Origin: Galbula dea
Taxonomy: Eukaryota; Chordata; Aves; Piciformes; Galbulidae
DNA: 64,000 nt
Direction: 5' to 3'
Assembly (NCBI GenBank): GCA_013399015.1
Contig: VWZX01010074.1
Location: 257,072-321,071, forward strand
In this document: in pieces, positions 62,611-64,000 of the stretch
How positions within the stretch are numbered: position 1 is the stretch's first letter
Layout of the letters: every line of letters begins with the position of its first letter
Notes under the pieces: generated by a model
The model's input: the letters and a program-made list of their open reading frames with translations, nothing else
What the model was told of the DNA's origin: nothing
Database searches by the model: none
Translations under genes and position numbers: made by a program

Positions 62611-64000
62611 ACTAAAACTAGCCATTGTGTTACCACTCTCCAGATAAGCCATTGTTGATCTGGAGTGACACAAAGTCGCTGTGGGAATGCCATGAGGAAT
62701 CCTGGTTACCTCTGCTGGAGGATGACTGCAGCGGTAGATGGGATAGTTACAGCTTAAAGTTCATTTTGATAAATCAAAAACATTTAAAATACAACTTGCC
62801 TAACCTAAGGTAGAGTTTCAGAAGATATCAACTAGAGTTTATTAGCTTTTTCATAATGTTTCAAGCAAGCTTTTGCAGGCTGTCTACACTGAGTCATTTT
62901 TTGGAAATAAACATTTTGGATCTAACCTTAAATGAGACATTATTTCAGATTTAGTAGCACAGACTGGGTTTTTAACTTCCTTCATGAACAGACATCTGGA
63001 ACAAAAACATGTCTAGAAAATTTTGGCCTGCTTGTTCAGCCTGTCCAGGCTCAGGCTGCTCTCAAACCTGAAAAAACTCACAGAAAGACAAGCATTAGAT
63101 TCCTCACAGGCTGCCCTTCCCCCAGTGCCAAGAAGTAAACATGTATGTCTAAGGCTACATAATCAGACACCTAATCCTACCTTTGCCTGCATCTGGTATT
63201 GCTGAGAAAGAAGAGAAGGAGCAGTAAGTAAGAGAGGAACAGAGGGAAAGAGAGATTAGCTCGCCGGAGAAATAGGGGACAATACACTGCTTGAAACATT
63301 AATTTTATGCACACTATAAGCATATCTCTGGAAACAATAAGATCGTAAAATAGTACACAGATATTCAAAAGGAGGGAAGAAATCCTCCCCAAGATAAAGG
63401 GGCTGTGCTTTCATTGACTACAGAAAAAACCCCCAATAGATTCTTCATTACTGTATCAAGTTTGCAAGCAAAACAGCAAGCAAGGGAATCCTGCCTGTCA
63501 CAGCCCACCTGCCAGAGGGGCACACAGGGGTCTGCTCACCATGAAACACGAGACAAAAAAGTTGCATCAGCAAACAATCCTTTCTCAGTGTCCCTTCTCC
63601 CAAGGTTCAGGCATCACTAGCACATGACTCTGCAGCACTTTCACGAAACAACTTCTCATCACAACTTCTCTGAGTGTCACAAGACCTAGCCAAAACCAGC
63701 AGCGTGGTGTTACAGAAGTCTGCTAACATTTTCTGTGATTTCCAATTCAAGATGCAGAACACGTATCACCTGCTTGCAGAGATAATTAACAGGAGATTGT
63801 AGTAAACATGCATTCAAAATGAGGGACAGGTGTCTGAAAAACACTGAAAAAATGTAAGTACTGAGAAGTGAGGAAGATAGCTCATTTTAACAAAATGAGA
63901 AGAAACACATTGTCTCAAATCACCTCATTTGCCTTATGGTACAAATACTTTCAGGATTCACACTGTCAAGGACTTTTCCCAACCATGAGAGCACAAAGTT

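Noticed and set aside
1..64000. tRNA, rRNA, CRISPR array, bacterial operon or phage-like system
   Set aside because: Nothing with the required structure was seen. Composition, CR1 content and splice signals all indicate vertebrate nuclear DNA.

Overview
This looks like a 64 kb piece of a bird chromosome. The main evidence is a set of 5'-truncated CR1 retrotransposon copies with the avian-type 3' end (repeats of the ATTCTATG kind, e.g. 40261-40325, 58870-59116, 24150-24240). The sequence is otherwise AT-rich, non-repetitive and short of long open frames, with one sharp CpG island. No species can be named. There are no prokaryotic operons, rRNAs, tRNAs or CRISPR arrays. No gene could be identified by name, so nearly all the DNA is best read as intron or intergenic sequence.

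Layout. 1-42,650 is AT-rich and probably intronic or 5'-flanking sequence of a minus-strand gene. It contains CR1 fragments, low-complexity tracts, one nested transposon block with an assembly gap (23,215-24,240) and a few well-formed but unproven minus-strand exon signals (best at 28,657-28,719; also 35,519 leftwards, 20,861-20,908 and 18,826-18,866). 42,650-44,560 is a CpG-island promoter with GC boxes and a YY1-like site. Its good splice donors (three: at 43,375, 43,841 and 44,168) all point leftwards, so the main transcript probably starts here and runs on the minus strand with a first intron of about 15 kb or more.

44,560-64,000 is AT-rich again. It holds an ancient CR1 (about 47,410-47,990), a younger CR1 (58,870-59,116), a GC-rich block (about 62,060-62,610) and plus-strand exon candidates. 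The best of these is 56,723-56,875: 153 bp, fully open, with a good acceptor and donor and coding-like codon use. I do not recognise its protein.

No new biological system is visible. The points most worth checking are the unidentified plus-strand exon, the alternative minus-strand first exons, the possible exon made from a poly-T tract next to 35,519, and the LINE/LTR/CR1 nest around the gap. The LINE piece is a non-CR1 reverse transcriptase fragment, which is uncommon in birds.
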